A stretch of DNA of 35,122 bases from Colwellia sp. Lineage in GTDB: Bacteria; Pseudomonadota; Gammaproteobacteria; Enterobacterales; Alteromonadaceae. The translations under genes were made by a program, and so were the position numbers. The DNA lies in NCBI GenBank assembly GCA_003521815.1, contig DPHE01000098.1:1898-37019 (forward strand). Reading direction: 5' to 3'. Under the pieces are notes generated by a model, which was not told where the DNA came from, did no database searches, and was given only the letters and a program-made list of their open reading frames with translations. Positions 1 through 8,039 of the stretch are shown here, one piece after another (the first letter of the stretch is position 1; the number at the start of each line of letters is the position of its first letter).

Positions 1-286
1 ACTTTAAAATTAAGGCTTTTAAAGTTTATCTTATATTGTAGAGGTGAAGGGTAAAAGTTGTTGGCGAATAAATTTTATTAATATAAAAACCAGTACTTCA
101 TTTTATTGTAAAAACCTACAAAAATTGACTTTTATTGATTTAATCTATAGTATTTGCGCCCTAAAAATAGCTATGTTTCCTAATCCTAATCCTAATAGTC
201 GCCTATCCTCAGTTGGCCATTAGCAGCTAACTTCGCGTATGTGTTTATTATCAATACATCGCACTAATATAATCAATGAGATAAAA
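1..286. other. Upstream non-coding region of the SulP gene
   Basis: No gene is seen. It begins with a 9-bp inverted repeat (ACTTTAAAA at 1-9 and TTTTAAAGT at 17-25) that may be the 3' hairpin of a gene left of the window. Three direct copies of CCTAAT lie at 179-196. The sulP promoter presumably lies here, but no clear -35/-10 pair was picked out. Confidence 0.5.
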
Positions 287-1843
287 ATGTTTGAATTACA
301 CGCGAGTAAGGTGTCTAACCTGAAAAATGATGTGCTGTCTGGCTTAACTGTCGCGTTAGCTTTAGTGCCTGAAGCAGTAGCTTTTGCTTTTGTTGCTGGT
401 GTTGAACCATTAGTCGGTTTATATGCTGCTTTTATGGTGGGTTTAATTACCGCTATCTTTGGTGGTCGTCCGGGAATGATTTCTGGTGCAACAGGCGCCA
501 TGGCAGTCGTTATGGTGAGTTTGGTTGCCATACATGGTGTGGAATATTTATTTGCTACTGTGGTACTCACTGGCATACTACAAATTTTGGCCGGTATAAT
601 GAAACTGGGGAAATTTATTCGCTTAGTTCCTCATCCGGTGATGTTAGGTTTTGTAAATGGTTTAGCTATTGTGATTTTCTTAGCACAGCTAGGGCAATTC
701 AAAGTAACGAATAGTGCGGGTGAGCTTGAATGGTTACAAGGCTCACCTATGATGATCATGGCAGGTCTTATACTATTAACCATGGCTATTATTCATTTTT
801 TACCAAAATTAACTAAAGCGGTACCGTCGTCATTAGTTGCTATTGTTGTTGTTACCGTATTAGTGCAAAGCTTAGGGCTTGATACTCGTACAGTTGTTGA
901 TTTTCTTCGTGATATGACAAATGACCCTACAGCATCTATTGCGGGTGGCTTACCGCAATTTTCTATTCCTAATGTTCCATTTTCTTTTGAAACATTAAAA
1001 ATTATTCTTCCTTTTGCTTTAGTACTGGCAGCAATTGGTTTAATTGAGTCGTTATTAACATTAACATTAATTGATGAATTAACTGGTACACGCGGTAAAG
1101 GCAATAAAGAGTGTATCGCTCAAGGTGCAGCCAATACAGTGACAGGGTTTTTCGGTGGCATGGGTGGTTGTGCCATGATTGGTCAGTCGATGATCAATGT
1201 GAATTCTGGTGGTCGAGGTAGAGCATCAGGTATTACTGCTGCATTAGCATTACTTGGCTTTATTCTATTTGCTTCAGGTTTGATTGAAATGATTCCACTA
1301 GCGGCATTGGTTGGTGTCATGTTTATTGTAGTTATTGGCACCTTTGAATGGTCAAGCTTTAGAATTTTGAGTAAAGTACCAAAAGCGGATGCCTTCGTTA
1401 TTATTTTGGTTTCAGGTGTAACCGTTGCCACTGATTTAGCTGTTGCCGTTATTGTAGGTGTGATTGTTTCAGCGTTGGTTTTTGCTTGGGAGCATGCAAA
1501 ACATATTATTGTAAGTCGTAGCATCAATGAACAGGGCTCTACTGTCTATGAGGTGACAGGACCCATTTTCTTTGGCTCAGTGTCCACCTTTTTAGAACAA
1601 TTTGATATTGAGAACGATAGTAATGAAATCATTATTGAATTTAAACGTTCTCGTGTTGCTGATCACTCCGCTATTGAAGCGATTGATACGTTAGCTGAAC
1701 GTTATTTAGCTAAAGGTAAAACCTTACATTTAAAACACTTGAATAATGAATGTAAGTTATTACTTAAAAAAGCGGGTGATTTAGTCGAAGTCAATGTAAT
1801 TGAAGACCCTGATTACCATATTGCCACTGATAAACTAGACTAA
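287..1843 (+). CDS. SulP-family anion transporter with C-terminal STAS domain
   Basis: Inner-membrane permease of the SulP (SLC26) family, which moves sulfate, bicarbonate or other anions. The substrate cannot be read from sequence. About 400 residues of hydrophobic helices begin with the family's N-terminal pattern (LSGLTVALALVPEAVAFAFV, then GLYAAFMVGLITAIFGGRPG). A C-terminal STAS domain of about 100 residues follows, starting near GPIFFGSVSTF. The open frame could begin at ATG 239, but ATG 287 gives MFELHASKVSNLKNDVLSGL, removes a 16-residue non-family extension and has a weak GAG ribosome site just upstream, so 287 is preferred (518 aa, normal for the shorter bacterial SulPs). It is monocistronic, with a strong terminator 13 bases after the stop. 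The neighbours give no substrate clue. The family is certain; the specific function is open. Confidence 0.93.
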   Translation: MFELHASKVSNLKNDVLSGLTVALALVPEAVAFAFVAGVEPLVGLYAAFMVGLITAIFGGRPGMISGATGAMAVVMVSLVAIHGVEYLFATVVLTGILQILAGIMKLGKFIRLVPHPVMLGFVNGLAIVIFLAQLGQFKVTNSAGELEWLQGSPMMIMAGLILLTMAIIHFLPKLTKAVPSSLVAIVVVTVLVQSLGLDTRTVVDFLRDMTNDPTASIAGGLPQFSIPNVPFSFETLKIILPFALVLAAIGLIESLLTLTLIDELTGTRGKGNKECIAQGAANTVTGFFGGMGGCAMIGQSMINVNSGGRGRASGITAALALLGFILFASGLIEMIPLAALVGVMFIVVIGTFEWSSFRILSKVPKADAFVIILVSGVTVATDLAVAVIVGVIVSALVFAWEHAKHIIVSRSINEQGSTVYEVTGPIFFGSVSTFLEQFDIENDSNEIIIEFKRSRVADHSAIEAIDTLAERYLAKGKTLHLKHLNNECKLLLKKAGDLVEVNVIEDPDYHIATDKLD

Positions 1844-1856
1844 ATTATCTACTCGG

Positions 1857-1895
1857 TGCACTGATAAGTTATACTTAACTTACAGTGCATTTTTA
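1857..1895 (+). terminator. Rho-independent terminator after the SulP gene
   Basis: The 14-bp stem pairs TGCACTG, a bulged A and TAAGTTA (1857-1871) with TAACTTACAGTGCA (1876-1889) around a TACT loop. A T-rich tail (TTTTTATTT) follows at once. It lies just past the sulP stop. It also covers the upstream GTG (1885) that could open the next reading frame, which argues for a later start of that gene. Confidence 0.9.
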
Positions 1896-1914
1896 TTTAA
1901 CGGTGGTTGGTATA

Positions 1915-2238
1915 GTGCAGTTAGAATTTTTTGATGTTCCAAGCCCTTGTGTGGGTATATGCCAATCAAATGTTAAAGGCTACTGTCTTGGTTGTCTGCG
2001 CACGCGTGAGGAAAGACAGGATTGGATTAATTTTGACAATGACAACAAGCAAAAAGTAATTAAACGCTGTATTCAAAGAAAAAAACGTCAACAGAATAAA
2101 AATAATCATAAAGTAGAGGAAGAAATAAATTTAGTAGACATTGTACATGAAGCGCAACAGCGGTCATTATTAGACCCACCAACTAAACCTAAAGTCGTTC
2201 ATGATAATGATCTAGACTTTGGTGATTTTGAACTTTAA
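1915..2238 (+). CDS. DUF1289 family small cysteine-motif protein
   Basis: Protein of about 107 aa whose N-terminus carries the DUF1289 (YdhL-like) signature: PSPCVGICQ followed by GYCLGCLRTREE. The four cysteines (C12, C16, C24, C27, counted from the chosen start) could bind a metal or Fe-S centre. That is inferred, and the family has no established function. The rest is charged and lysine-rich (residues about 45-75) with an acidic tail. The start is uncertain. In-frame GTG codons occur at 1885, 1903 and 1915. The first lies inside the terminator of the preceding gene, while 1915 has a GGTGG-like ribosome site 8 bases upstream and leaves the usual short lead before the cysteine motif. The family call is secure; the start is moderate. 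Confidence 0.82.
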   Translation: MQLEFFDVPSPCVGICQSNVKGYCLGCLRTREERQDWINFDNDNKQKVIKRCIQRKKRQQNKNNHKVEEEINLVDIVHEAQQRSLLDPPTKPKVVHDNDLDFGDFEL

Positions 2239-2279
2239 TTAGTCATTTGTATTAAGGGTTTAAAAAGTATAAAAAACGG

Positions 2280-2308
2280 TTGCTAGCCTATGAAATTATC
2301 GCTATGAT
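2280..2308 (+). promoter_or_regulatory. Sigma-70 promoter of tRNA-Phe
   Basis: A -35 box TTGCTA (2280-2285) and a -10 box TATGAT (2303-2308) are separated by exactly 17 bp. A GC-rich discriminator (ACGCGA) follows, typical of stable-RNA promoters. It sits about 45 bp upstream of the tRNA 5' end. Confidence 0.75.
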
Positions 2309-2352
2309 ACGCGAACTTTGAAATATAGTTCTTTTTAAGAATATGATTCAAC

Positions 2353-2428
2353 GCCCCGATAGCTCAGTTGGTAGAGCAGAGGATTGAAAATCCTCGTGTC
2401 CCTGGTTCAAATCCGGGTCGGGGCACCA
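2353..2428 (+). tRNA. tRNA-Phe (anticodon GAA)
   Basis: A 76-nt cloverleaf with acceptor arms GCCCCGA and TCGGGGC, the D-arm GCTCAGTTGGTAGAGC, anticodon loop with GAA, a TTCAAAT T-loop and an encoded CCA end. All stems pair. Confidence 0.97.
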
Positions 2429-2449
2429 TCTAGTGTTAACAAACTAATA

Positions 2450-2482
2450 AAATAAAGCGTTAGACAGCTGAAATTATAACGC
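2450..2482 (-). terminator. Probable terminator of the EF-hand gene
   Basis: Read on the minus strand, GCGTTA (2482-2477) pairs with TAACGC (2463-2458) and is followed by the T-rich run TTTATTTT. The stem overlaps the last codons and stop of the EF-hand gene. It is short (6 bp) and so only moderately convincing. Confidence 0.5.
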
Positions 2483-2692
2483 CAACTCTATCACCATCAC
2501 TTTTAATTCATCTTTAGAGATAGAATTACTATGGTTAGTATCAAAACGGTTGAATATAGATTCGCACATGCGAAGACCTTTATCCTGTAATAATACTTCA
2601 ATTAATTCTACAAATTCTGAGCGATTTATTACACCATCTTTATCTTCGTCAAACACTTCAAACAGTTCATCTACCCACTGATTTATTTCCAT
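2474..2692 (-). CDS. Small two-EF-hand calcium-binding protein
   Basis: A 72-aa protein that is essentially a calmodulin-like EF-hand pair. Loop 1 is DEDKDGVINRSE (residues 15-26) with Asp at 1, 3 and 5, Gly at 6, Ile at 8 and Glu at 12, a canonical calcium site. Loop 2 is DTNHSNSISKDE (51-62), with Asn in place of the usual Gly at loop position 6 and Asn/Ser ligands, so possibly weaker binding. There is no signal peptide or membrane segment, so it is predicted to be cytoplasmic, perhaps a calcium sensor or buffer. A good ribosome site (AAGGA) precedes the ATG. It is divergent from the hydrolase/ABC operon, and a near-perfect 30-bp palindrome lies between them. The partner and target are unknown. 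Confidence 0.88.
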   Translation of the reverse strand: MEINQWVDELFEVFDEDKDGVINRSEFVELIEVLLQDKGLRMCESIFNRFDTNHSNSISKDELKVMVIELAL

Positions 2693-2760
2693 TAGGATTC
2701 CTTTGCTAATTCGGGTTAGGTCAATAACTAAACTTTATCTTTTATTAAGGCATTTGTGAA

Positions 2761-2790
2761 TGGCTATTTGTAAATATTTACACATAGCCA
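2761..2790. promoter_or_regulatory. Near-perfect 30-bp palindrome, candidate operator
   Basis: TGGCTAT and ATAGCCA flank a TGTAAATATTTACA core with no central loop. Only one base pair of symmetry is broken. It lies in the 171-bp divergent gap between the EF-hand gene and the hydrolase/ABC operon, where a dimeric repressor or activator would bind. No known box was matched with confidence. If transcribed, it would also form a hairpin. Confidence 0.5.
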
Positions 2791-2863
2791 CATTCCAAAG
2801 AATGAAAAAACAAAATAAAATATAATACAACTAATTTTGTAAAGAACATGTTAAACAAGATGG

Positions 2864-4354
2864 ATGGATAAAATGATAAAAAGCGGAATGATTATTTCAT
2901 TGTTTATTTTACTGGTAAGCATTGATGCTTATAGTCAACATCAGCAATTCACACTAGAAGATTGCCACGTAGATGGAATTAAGTCTCAGGTTAAGTGTGG
3001 TAAATTGCAAGTACTCGAAAATTATAATAAAGCAGACGGCGAACATATCACAATAAATTTTGTGGTATTGCCTGCTATCGATAATAGCGATGATAAAACC
3101 CCTTTAATGTTTCTTGCCGGTGGCCCAGGACAAGCAGCGGTAGAATTAGCATCAGGTTTAACTAATGTGTTTTATGAAGTGCGTAAAACGCGTGATTTGA
3201 TTTTAGTGGATCAACGCGGAACAGGAGGTTCTCATCCTTTACAATGTGAAGAGGCATCAGAGCAAAATATTTACGCATTAACGCCAGAAAATTTTTCTAT
3301 ACAAGATATAAACGATTGTCTAAAAAATTTAACAGGGGATCTTAGTCAATATAATTCAGAAAATGGCATTCGAGATTTTGACGCCGTGCGTGAAGCATTA
3401 GGTCATCAGAAAATTAATATTTATGGTGGTTCATATGGTACACGTGCGGGTCTAGTTTATATGCGCATGTTCCCGGAATCATTACGTAGTGTTGTGTTAG
3501 ACAGTGTCGGGCCAATAGAAGTTCCTATTGGCCTATTTGGTCAAAGTTCAGCACGTTCATTTAATTTATTATTACAAAACTGTCAAAAAGAATTAAGTTG
3601 TCAACAAGCATTCCCCCAACTTGAACAAGAATTTCAAACCTTATTAGCACGTCTTGCAGAAGCTCCCACACAAGTGAATATTGCTCATCCGCGTTTGGGC
3701 ACACAGACCCAGTTTGTGATAAGCAAAGCAAAACTATTGGGTATTATTCGTAGTCAATTATACTCAGTATCAACACGCTCATTAGTACCTTTGGTTATCC
3801 ATCAAGCTTATTTAGGTAACTATATGCCCTTAGCTGGTTTAATAGCACAAACAGAAGGTGGGCAAGGTATTTACATTGGTTTATTATTTAATATTACCTG
3901 TAATGAAGATTACCCCAGAATATCACCCGCTGACTTTGAACAAGATACAGATAATAACTTTGGTGGTGACGATAGTCATTCTAGTTTTAAAATGGCGTGT
4001 CCTTTGTGGCCACAATACCGGCCAGGTGAGGCATTCTATCAACCGGTAACCGCTGATATCCCAACACTTATTTTGTCAGGTGATCTAGACCCAGTGACAC
4101 CACCAAGTAATGGCGAGTATAGTGCTAAGTCTTTACCAAACAATCATCACATAGTTGTGAAAAATGCAGCACATACTGTTGCGATGAGTACGTGTGCTAG
4201 TGACATTATTAATGAATTCTTAACCGCACTTAACCCCAAAGCGCTAGACGAATCTTGTTTAGACGATGTTCCTAATGAATCTTTTATGACGAATTTAAAT
4301 GGTGGAATAACAAATTTTGAACCACTGACCGAAATACAGGGAGGTACTGACTAA
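2864..4354 (+). CDS. Secreted alpha/beta hydrolase, peptidase family S33 (TAP-like)
   Basis: A 496-aa predicted periplasmic hydrolase related to tripeptidyl aminopeptidases and proline iminopeptidases. An N-terminal signal peptide (hydrophobic IISLFILLVSIDA) probably ends near AYS-Q. The fold markers are in order: the oxyanion region GGPG (about 86-89), VDQRGTG (115-121), the nucleophile elbow GGSYGT with Ser190, GDLDPVTP with the likely catalytic Asp409, and AAHT with His437. The length suits the S33 TAP-like group. The start may be ATG 2864 or ATG 2873 (MIKSGM). The second is slightly better placed for a GGA ribosome site and gives a cleaner signal peptide. The stop codon overlaps the ATG of the ABC ATPase by one base, so the three genes are probably co-translated. 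The peptide substrate is unknown. Confidence 0.88.
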   Translation: MDKMIKSGMIISLFILLVSIDAYSQHQQFTLEDCHVDGIKSQVKCGKLQVLENYNKADGEHITINFVVLPAIDNSDDKTPLMFLAGGPGQAAVELASGLTNVFYEVRKTRDLILVDQRGTGGSHPLQCEEASEQNIYALTPENFSIQDINDCLKNLTGDLSQYNSENGIRDFDAVREALGHQKINIYGGSYGTRAGLVYMRMFPESLRSVVLDSVGPIEVPIGLFGQSSARSFNLLLQNCQKELSCQQAFPQLEQEFQTLLARLAEAPTQVNIAHPRLGTQTQFVISKAKLLGIIRSQLYSVSTRSLVPLVIHQAYLGNYMPLAGLIAQTEGGQGIYIGLLFNITCNEDYPRISPADFEQDTDNNFGGDDSHSSFKMACPLWPQYRPGEAFYQPVTADIPTLILSGDLDPVTPPSNGEYSAKSLPNNHHIVVKNAAHTVAMSTCASDIINEFLTALNPKALDESCLDDVPNESFMTNLNGGITNFEPLTEIQGGTD

Positions 4355-5124
4355 TGATTGAAGTGACTAATTTATGTAAATCATTTGGTGGTGTAAAAAA
4401 AGGCTTGTTTAGAAAGCAAGAAAACCCAGTAATCGCACTCGATGGTTTATCTTTTACGGCTAACGATGGTGAAATAACGGGTATTTTAGGCCCTAATGGT
4501 GCCGGAAAAACCACGTGTTTACGCACGCTTTATGGCTTGCTTAAAGCGGATGGTGGCAGTGCCACTATTGATGGTATTAATGTGGTTAATAATCCCCTTG
4601 GCGCTAGAGCTCGCTTAGGTATATTTCCTGATAAATTTGGTTTATATGAGCGTTTAACTGCTTACGAGCAAATAGATTACTTTGCCAGTATTCATGGCTT
4701 ACAAGGTGATGCTAAACATCAAGCGATAGAAACGGTAATTAACGATTTAGAGATGACAGAATTAGCCCATCGTAAAACATTGGGTTTTTCTCAAGGTCAA
4801 CGAATGAAGGTAACTTTAGCGCAAGCACTTGTACACCAACCTAAAAACTTTGTTCTTGATGAACCGACTCGTGGCCTTGATGTGATGAGTACCCGAGTAT
4901 TACGTAATTATCTCGCACGTTTTAAAGAGAAAGGTCATTGTATTCTGTTCTCATCACACGTCATGCAAGAAGTTGCAGCACTATGTGACCGCGTGATTAT
5001 TGTTGCCAACGGAAAACTAGCAGCGCAAGGTACGCCAGAAGAGTTATGTGAGCTAGCGGGTGAAACGAATTTAGAGGAAGCTTTTGTTAAGATCATTGGC
5101 TCAGATGAAGGCGTTGCCGCATGA
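4354..5124 (+). CDS. ABC exporter ATP-binding subunit, NatA/CcmA type
   Basis: A 256-aa ATPase that pairs with the following permease. It has Walker A GPNGAGKTT (46-54), the signature FSQGQ (145-149), Walker B FVLDE (166-170) with PTRGLD, and a switch His in FSSHVMQE. All catalytic residues are present. It resembles NatA of sodium efflux systems and the wider drug/lipid ABC-2 export group, so the substrate cannot be assigned. The start codon overlaps the hydrolase stop (TAATG) with a GGAGG ribosome site, and its own end overlaps the permease start by 4 bases (ATGA). This coupling implies a fixed stoichiometry for the three products. Confidence 0.92.
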   Translation: MIEVTNLCKSFGGVKKGLFRKQENPVIALDGLSFTANDGEITGILGPNGAGKTTCLRTLYGLLKADGGSATIDGINVVNNPLGARARLGIFPDKFGLYERLTAYEQIDYFASIHGLQGDAKHQAIETVINDLEMTELAHRKTLGFSQGQRMKVTLAQALVHQPKNFVLDEPTRGLDVMSTRVLRNYLARFKEKGHCILFSSHVMQEVAALCDRVIIVANGKLAAQGTPEELCELAGETNLEEAFVKIIGSDEGVAA

Positions 5125-6299
5125 TTATTTCTAACATGAGCCAGTTTAATGCGTTACTCGGCAAAGAGTTGAAGGAAGCCTTTAGAGATAAGCGTGCCAT
5201 GATGCTAGCTATGATGATGGCGGTGATGGCACCGGTAATGATTTTTACTATGTCTAAAGTGATGATCAAAGAAGCAGTCGAAACTCCCGCCATCTACCTT
5301 AAAATATCAGGTACTAAATTTGCGCCAAAACTGATTGACGCATTGAATGATGAAAACATACTATTATTTAGTGATGTGCCCAGTGATAAAAAAACTATCT
5401 GGGATGAACGTAACCTAACGTTAACTATTCCAGCAAGCTTTAATCAAGACATGCTAGGCGGCAAAACCATTGAAGTTTACCTTAGTGCTGATTATAGCGA
5501 AAAAGCAAATTTATCACCTGTTAGGCGTATAAAAAACACCATTAACAACTATACTCGTGCCATTGGTTATAAGCGCTTATTAGTACGTGGTATTGATGTG
5601 CGATTGTTGCAAGTGGTTAAAATTATCGAGCAAGATACCTCGTTACCAAATTCCAATGCGATGATTGTATCTATGATGCTTGGTTTGTATTTATTAATGG
5701 CAGCCTTTATGTCAGGTTTACCCGTGGCTATCGATGCCAGTGCAGGCGAGCGTGAGCGTAATGTGTTAGAAATGCTACTATGCCAACCGGTTAGTACGGT
5801 TAAAATTGTTGCGGCTAAGCTCTGTTGTGCCAGTTTAATTGCCTGTATTGGCGTATTATTAACGTTAAGTTTAACGTCATTTTCAGTGAGCTTTATTGAT
5901 TTAACTAAAATTGGTGCCAGTTTTAGTTTAGATACGTTTACTATTTTAGCGCTGTTATTATTACTAGTACCTATTTGTTTTTTTGCTTCAGCATTACAGT
6001 TATTTGTCGCTTTTCAATCAAAAAACTTTAAAGAAGCACAGTCAATGGTTTCTATGATTATTATGCTGCCTGCTATGGTGCCAGTGGTGATGATGTTTGT
6101 TGATGATAAGCCGAAATGGTTAGAGTGGTTACCCATTTCAGGGCAATCACTGATTATGGAAGATTTATTTAAAGGGTTACCCGTATCGTGGTTATTAATG
6201 GCTTTTACCGGTTTAGTCACTCTTGTTATGACCATTTTGTTAGTGCTATTGATGGCTAAGAAGTTACGATCTGAAACCGTTGTGCTAGCGTTAAGTTAA
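5121..6299 (+). CDS. ABC-2 type permease, NatB-like
   Basis: A 392-aa membrane subunit of the exporter. A short cytoplasmic lead (KELKEAFRDKRAM) precedes the first transmembrane helix. A periplasmic domain of about 140 residues follows, then five or so helices from about residue 180 to the end. The motif AGERERNVLEMLLCQPVS after the second helix is diagnostic of NatB and related ABC-2 permeases. It overlaps natA by ATGA. An internal ATG at 5136 would also give a family-like start. It ends the operon. No strong terminator was recognised in the following 240 bases. Confidence 0.9.
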   Translation: MIISNMSQFNALLGKELKEAFRDKRAMMLAMMMAVMAPVMIFTMSKVMIKEAVETPAIYLKISGTKFAPKLIDALNDENILLFSDVPSDKKTIWDERNLTLTIPASFNQDMLGGKTIEVYLSADYSEKANLSPVRRIKNTINNYTRAIGYKRLLVRGIDVRLLQVVKIIEQDTSLPNSNAMIVSMMLGLYLLMAAFMSGLPVAIDASAGERERNVLEMLLCQPVSTVKIVAAKLCCASLIACIGVLLTLSLTSFSVSFIDLTKIGASFSLDTFTILALLLLLVPICFFASALQLFVAFQSKNFKEAQSMVSMIIMLPAMVPVVMMFVDDKPKWLEWLPISGQSLIMEDLFKGLPVSWLLMAFTGLVTLVMTILLVLLMAKKLRSETVVLALS

Positions 6300-6543
6300 T
6301 TTTATCTGTAATGTTGTTATGTAGCTCATGGGCGTTTGAATGCAAGGCACCTGTTGGTACTTTATATATCAAAGTATAAATAGAACATAAAACAAGTCAA
6401 AATGAACTAGAACCTAGTGGTTTTATCATATACATTTTGAGCAAATTCAGGCAGAATATCGGGCATTATTTTAGCACTTTAATTGTACTGTCAAATGTAC
6501 AGTAAAAACTTGCAGCCTTTGGTTGCTTATTTGAGGAAAAAAC
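6300..6543 (+). promoter_or_regulatory. glyA leader and promoter region
   Basis: A non-coding gap. It contains short dyads: ACTAG-AAC-CTAGT at 6406-6418, and TACTGT/ACAGTA arms a few bases apart in the last 60 bases. Either could be an operator. No glycine riboswitch pattern and no certain -35/-10 pair were recognised. A GAGGAAA ribosome site precedes the glyA ATG. Confidence 0.4.
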
Positions 6544-7803
6544 ATGTTTACTCGTGATATGAATATTGCCGATTTTGATCCAGAACTTTATGAAGCAATG
6601 AGCAATGAAGTTGTACGTCAAGAAGAACACATTGAACTAATTGCTTCTGAAAACTACTGTAGCCCGCGTGTACTTGAAGCACAAGGTTCACAATTAACGA
6701 ACAAATATGCTGAAGGCTATCCTGGTAAACGTTATTACGGTGGTTGTGAATATGTTGATATTGCAGAACAATTAGCAATTGATCGCGCTAAAGAATTATT
6801 TGGCGCAACGTATGCTAATGTTCAACCACATGCTGGTTCTCAAGCAAACTCAGCTGTTTTTCAAGCATTGGTTACACCCGGCGGAAAAGTTTTAGGTATG
6901 AGCTTAGCTCATGGTGGTCATTTAACTCATGGTTCTCACGTGAACTTTTCAGGTAAATCATATGAAGCTTTTCAATATGGTCTTCACCCTGAAACTGGCG
7001 ATATTGATTATGCAGAATTAGAACGTTTAGCTGATGAACACAAACCTGAAATGATTATTGGTGGTTTTTCTGCCTTTTCTGGCGTTGTTGATTGGGCGCG
7101 TATGCGTAAAATCGCTGACAAAGTGGGTGCTTATTTCTTCGTTGATATGGCTCACGTTGCAGGTCTTGTTGCTGCTGGTCTTTATCCAAACCCTGTACCA
7201 CATGCACATGTGGTAACTACGACTACGCATAAAACATTAGCGGGACCTCGTGGTGGTTTAATTGTTTCTGCTTGTGATGACGAAGCTGTTTATAAAAAAT
7301 TAAACAGTGCTGTTTTTCCTGGTGGTCAAGGTGGTCCATTAATGCACGTCATTGCAGCAAAAGCGGTTGCCTTTAAAGAAGCATTACAACCAGAATTTAA
7401 AGTGTACCAACAATGTGTTTTAGATAACGCTAAAACGATGGTAGAAGTATTACAAGAACGCGGTTATAAAGTTGTCTCAAATGGTACGGATAACCACTTG
7501 TTATTACTCGATTTAATTGATAAAGACATTACGGGTAAAGATGCTGATGCAGCGTTAGGTAAAGCACACATCACTGTAAACAAAAACTCAGTACCAAACG
7601 ATCCTCGTTCTCCGTTTGTTACTTCAGGTTTACGTTTAGGTACTCCAGCAATCACTCGTCGTGGTTTTGGTACGACAGAAACTAAAACATTAACAACGTG
7701 GATTTGTGACATTTTAGATGACATCAACAATGAAGACGTTATTGCTCGTGTACAAGGGCAAGTCTCTGAGCTTTGTGGTCGTTTTCCTGTGTATCAAAAA
7801 TAG
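6544..7803 (+). CDS. glyA: Serine hydroxymethyltransferase
   Basis: Cytoplasmic PLP enzyme converting serine and tetrahydrofolate to glycine and 5,10-methylene-THF, the main source of one-carbon units. The 419 aa match the usual bacterial length. The PLP lysine is K230 in TTTTHKTLAGPRGG. The family block HIELIASENYCSPRVLEAQGS is near the N-terminus, and GSQANSAVFQALV and VFPGGQGGP are also present. It is followed by a good terminator, so it is probably transcribed separately from nrdR-rib although the order glyA-nrdR-ribD is conserved in related genera. Its codon use looks optimised, as expected for a highly expressed gene. Confidence 0.98.
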   Translation: MFTRDMNIADFDPELYEAMSNEVVRQEEHIELIASENYCSPRVLEAQGSQLTNKYAEGYPGKRYYGGCEYVDIAEQLAIDRAKELFGATYANVQPHAGSQANSAVFQALVTPGGKVLGMSLAHGGHLTHGSHVNFSGKSYEAFQYGLHPETGDIDYAELERLADEHKPEMIIGGFSAFSGVVDWARMRKIADKVGAYFFVDMAHVAGLVAAGLYPNPVPHAHVVTTTTHKTLAGPRGGLIVSACDDEAVYKKLNSAVFPGGQGGPLMHVIAAKAVAFKEALQPEFKVYQQCVLDNAKTMVEVLQERGYKVVSNGTDNHLLLLDLIDKDITGKDADAALGKAHITVNKNSVPNDPRSPFVTSGLRLGTPAITRRGFGTTETKTLTTWICDILDDINNEDVIARVQGQVSELCGRFPVYQK

Positions 7804-7849
7804 TGGCTTGAATTACAAACTAATTCACTAATGTAAGTGAATTTATATT

Positions 7850-7877
7850 AAAATGGTCGCAATTAGCGGCCATTTTT
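7850..7877 (+). terminator. Terminator after glyA
   Basis: AAAATGGTCGC (7850-7860) pairs with GCGGCCATTTT around AATTA, with one T-G wobble, and runs into TTTTT. It lies about 47 bases past the glyA stop. Confidence 0.85.
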
Positions 7878-7936
7878 GATCTGTCCTGCGACTAAATATC
7901 TTTTGCTAATAGCATTTTATGCTAGTTTTTATCCAT

Positions 7937-8010
7937 TATCCTGAGCCTGTCCTTCGGTATGCTCAGGATATTCGGACAATAAATCCGTTCTCCCTGAGCC
8001 TGTCGAAGGG
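7937..8010. repeat. Dispersed palindromic repeat, two copies (glyA-nrdR gap)
   Basis: The first unit has arms TATCCTGAGC (7937-7946) and GCTCAGGATA (7961-7970). The second is CCCTGAGCCTGTCGAAGGG (7992-8010). They belong to the CCTGAGCCTGTCGAAGG family also found at 10.45, 11.68 and 12.71 kb. They sit between the glyA terminator and nrdR. Confidence 0.8.
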
Positions 8011-8039
8011 TCTAGGGTTATAACTTTAATAGGTAAATA

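Noticed and set aside
179..196. Three CCTAAT direct repeats as DnaA or regulator sites
   Set aside because: They match no known box, and three copies of a 6-mer can arise by slippage.
220..1527. Three minus-strand ORFs of 103-118 codons opposite the SulP gene
   Set aside because: Low-complexity Thr/Ala/Ile-rich translations mirroring membrane-helix codons. No ribosome sites or family likeness.
2766..2785. TyrR box or CRP site inside the 30-bp palindrome
   Set aside because: TGTAAA and TTTACA are only 2 bases apart (TyrR needs 6), and TGTGA-N6-TCACA is not present.
6300..6543. Possible glycine riboswitch before glyA
   Set aside because: No paired aptamer pattern was recognised, only short dyads.
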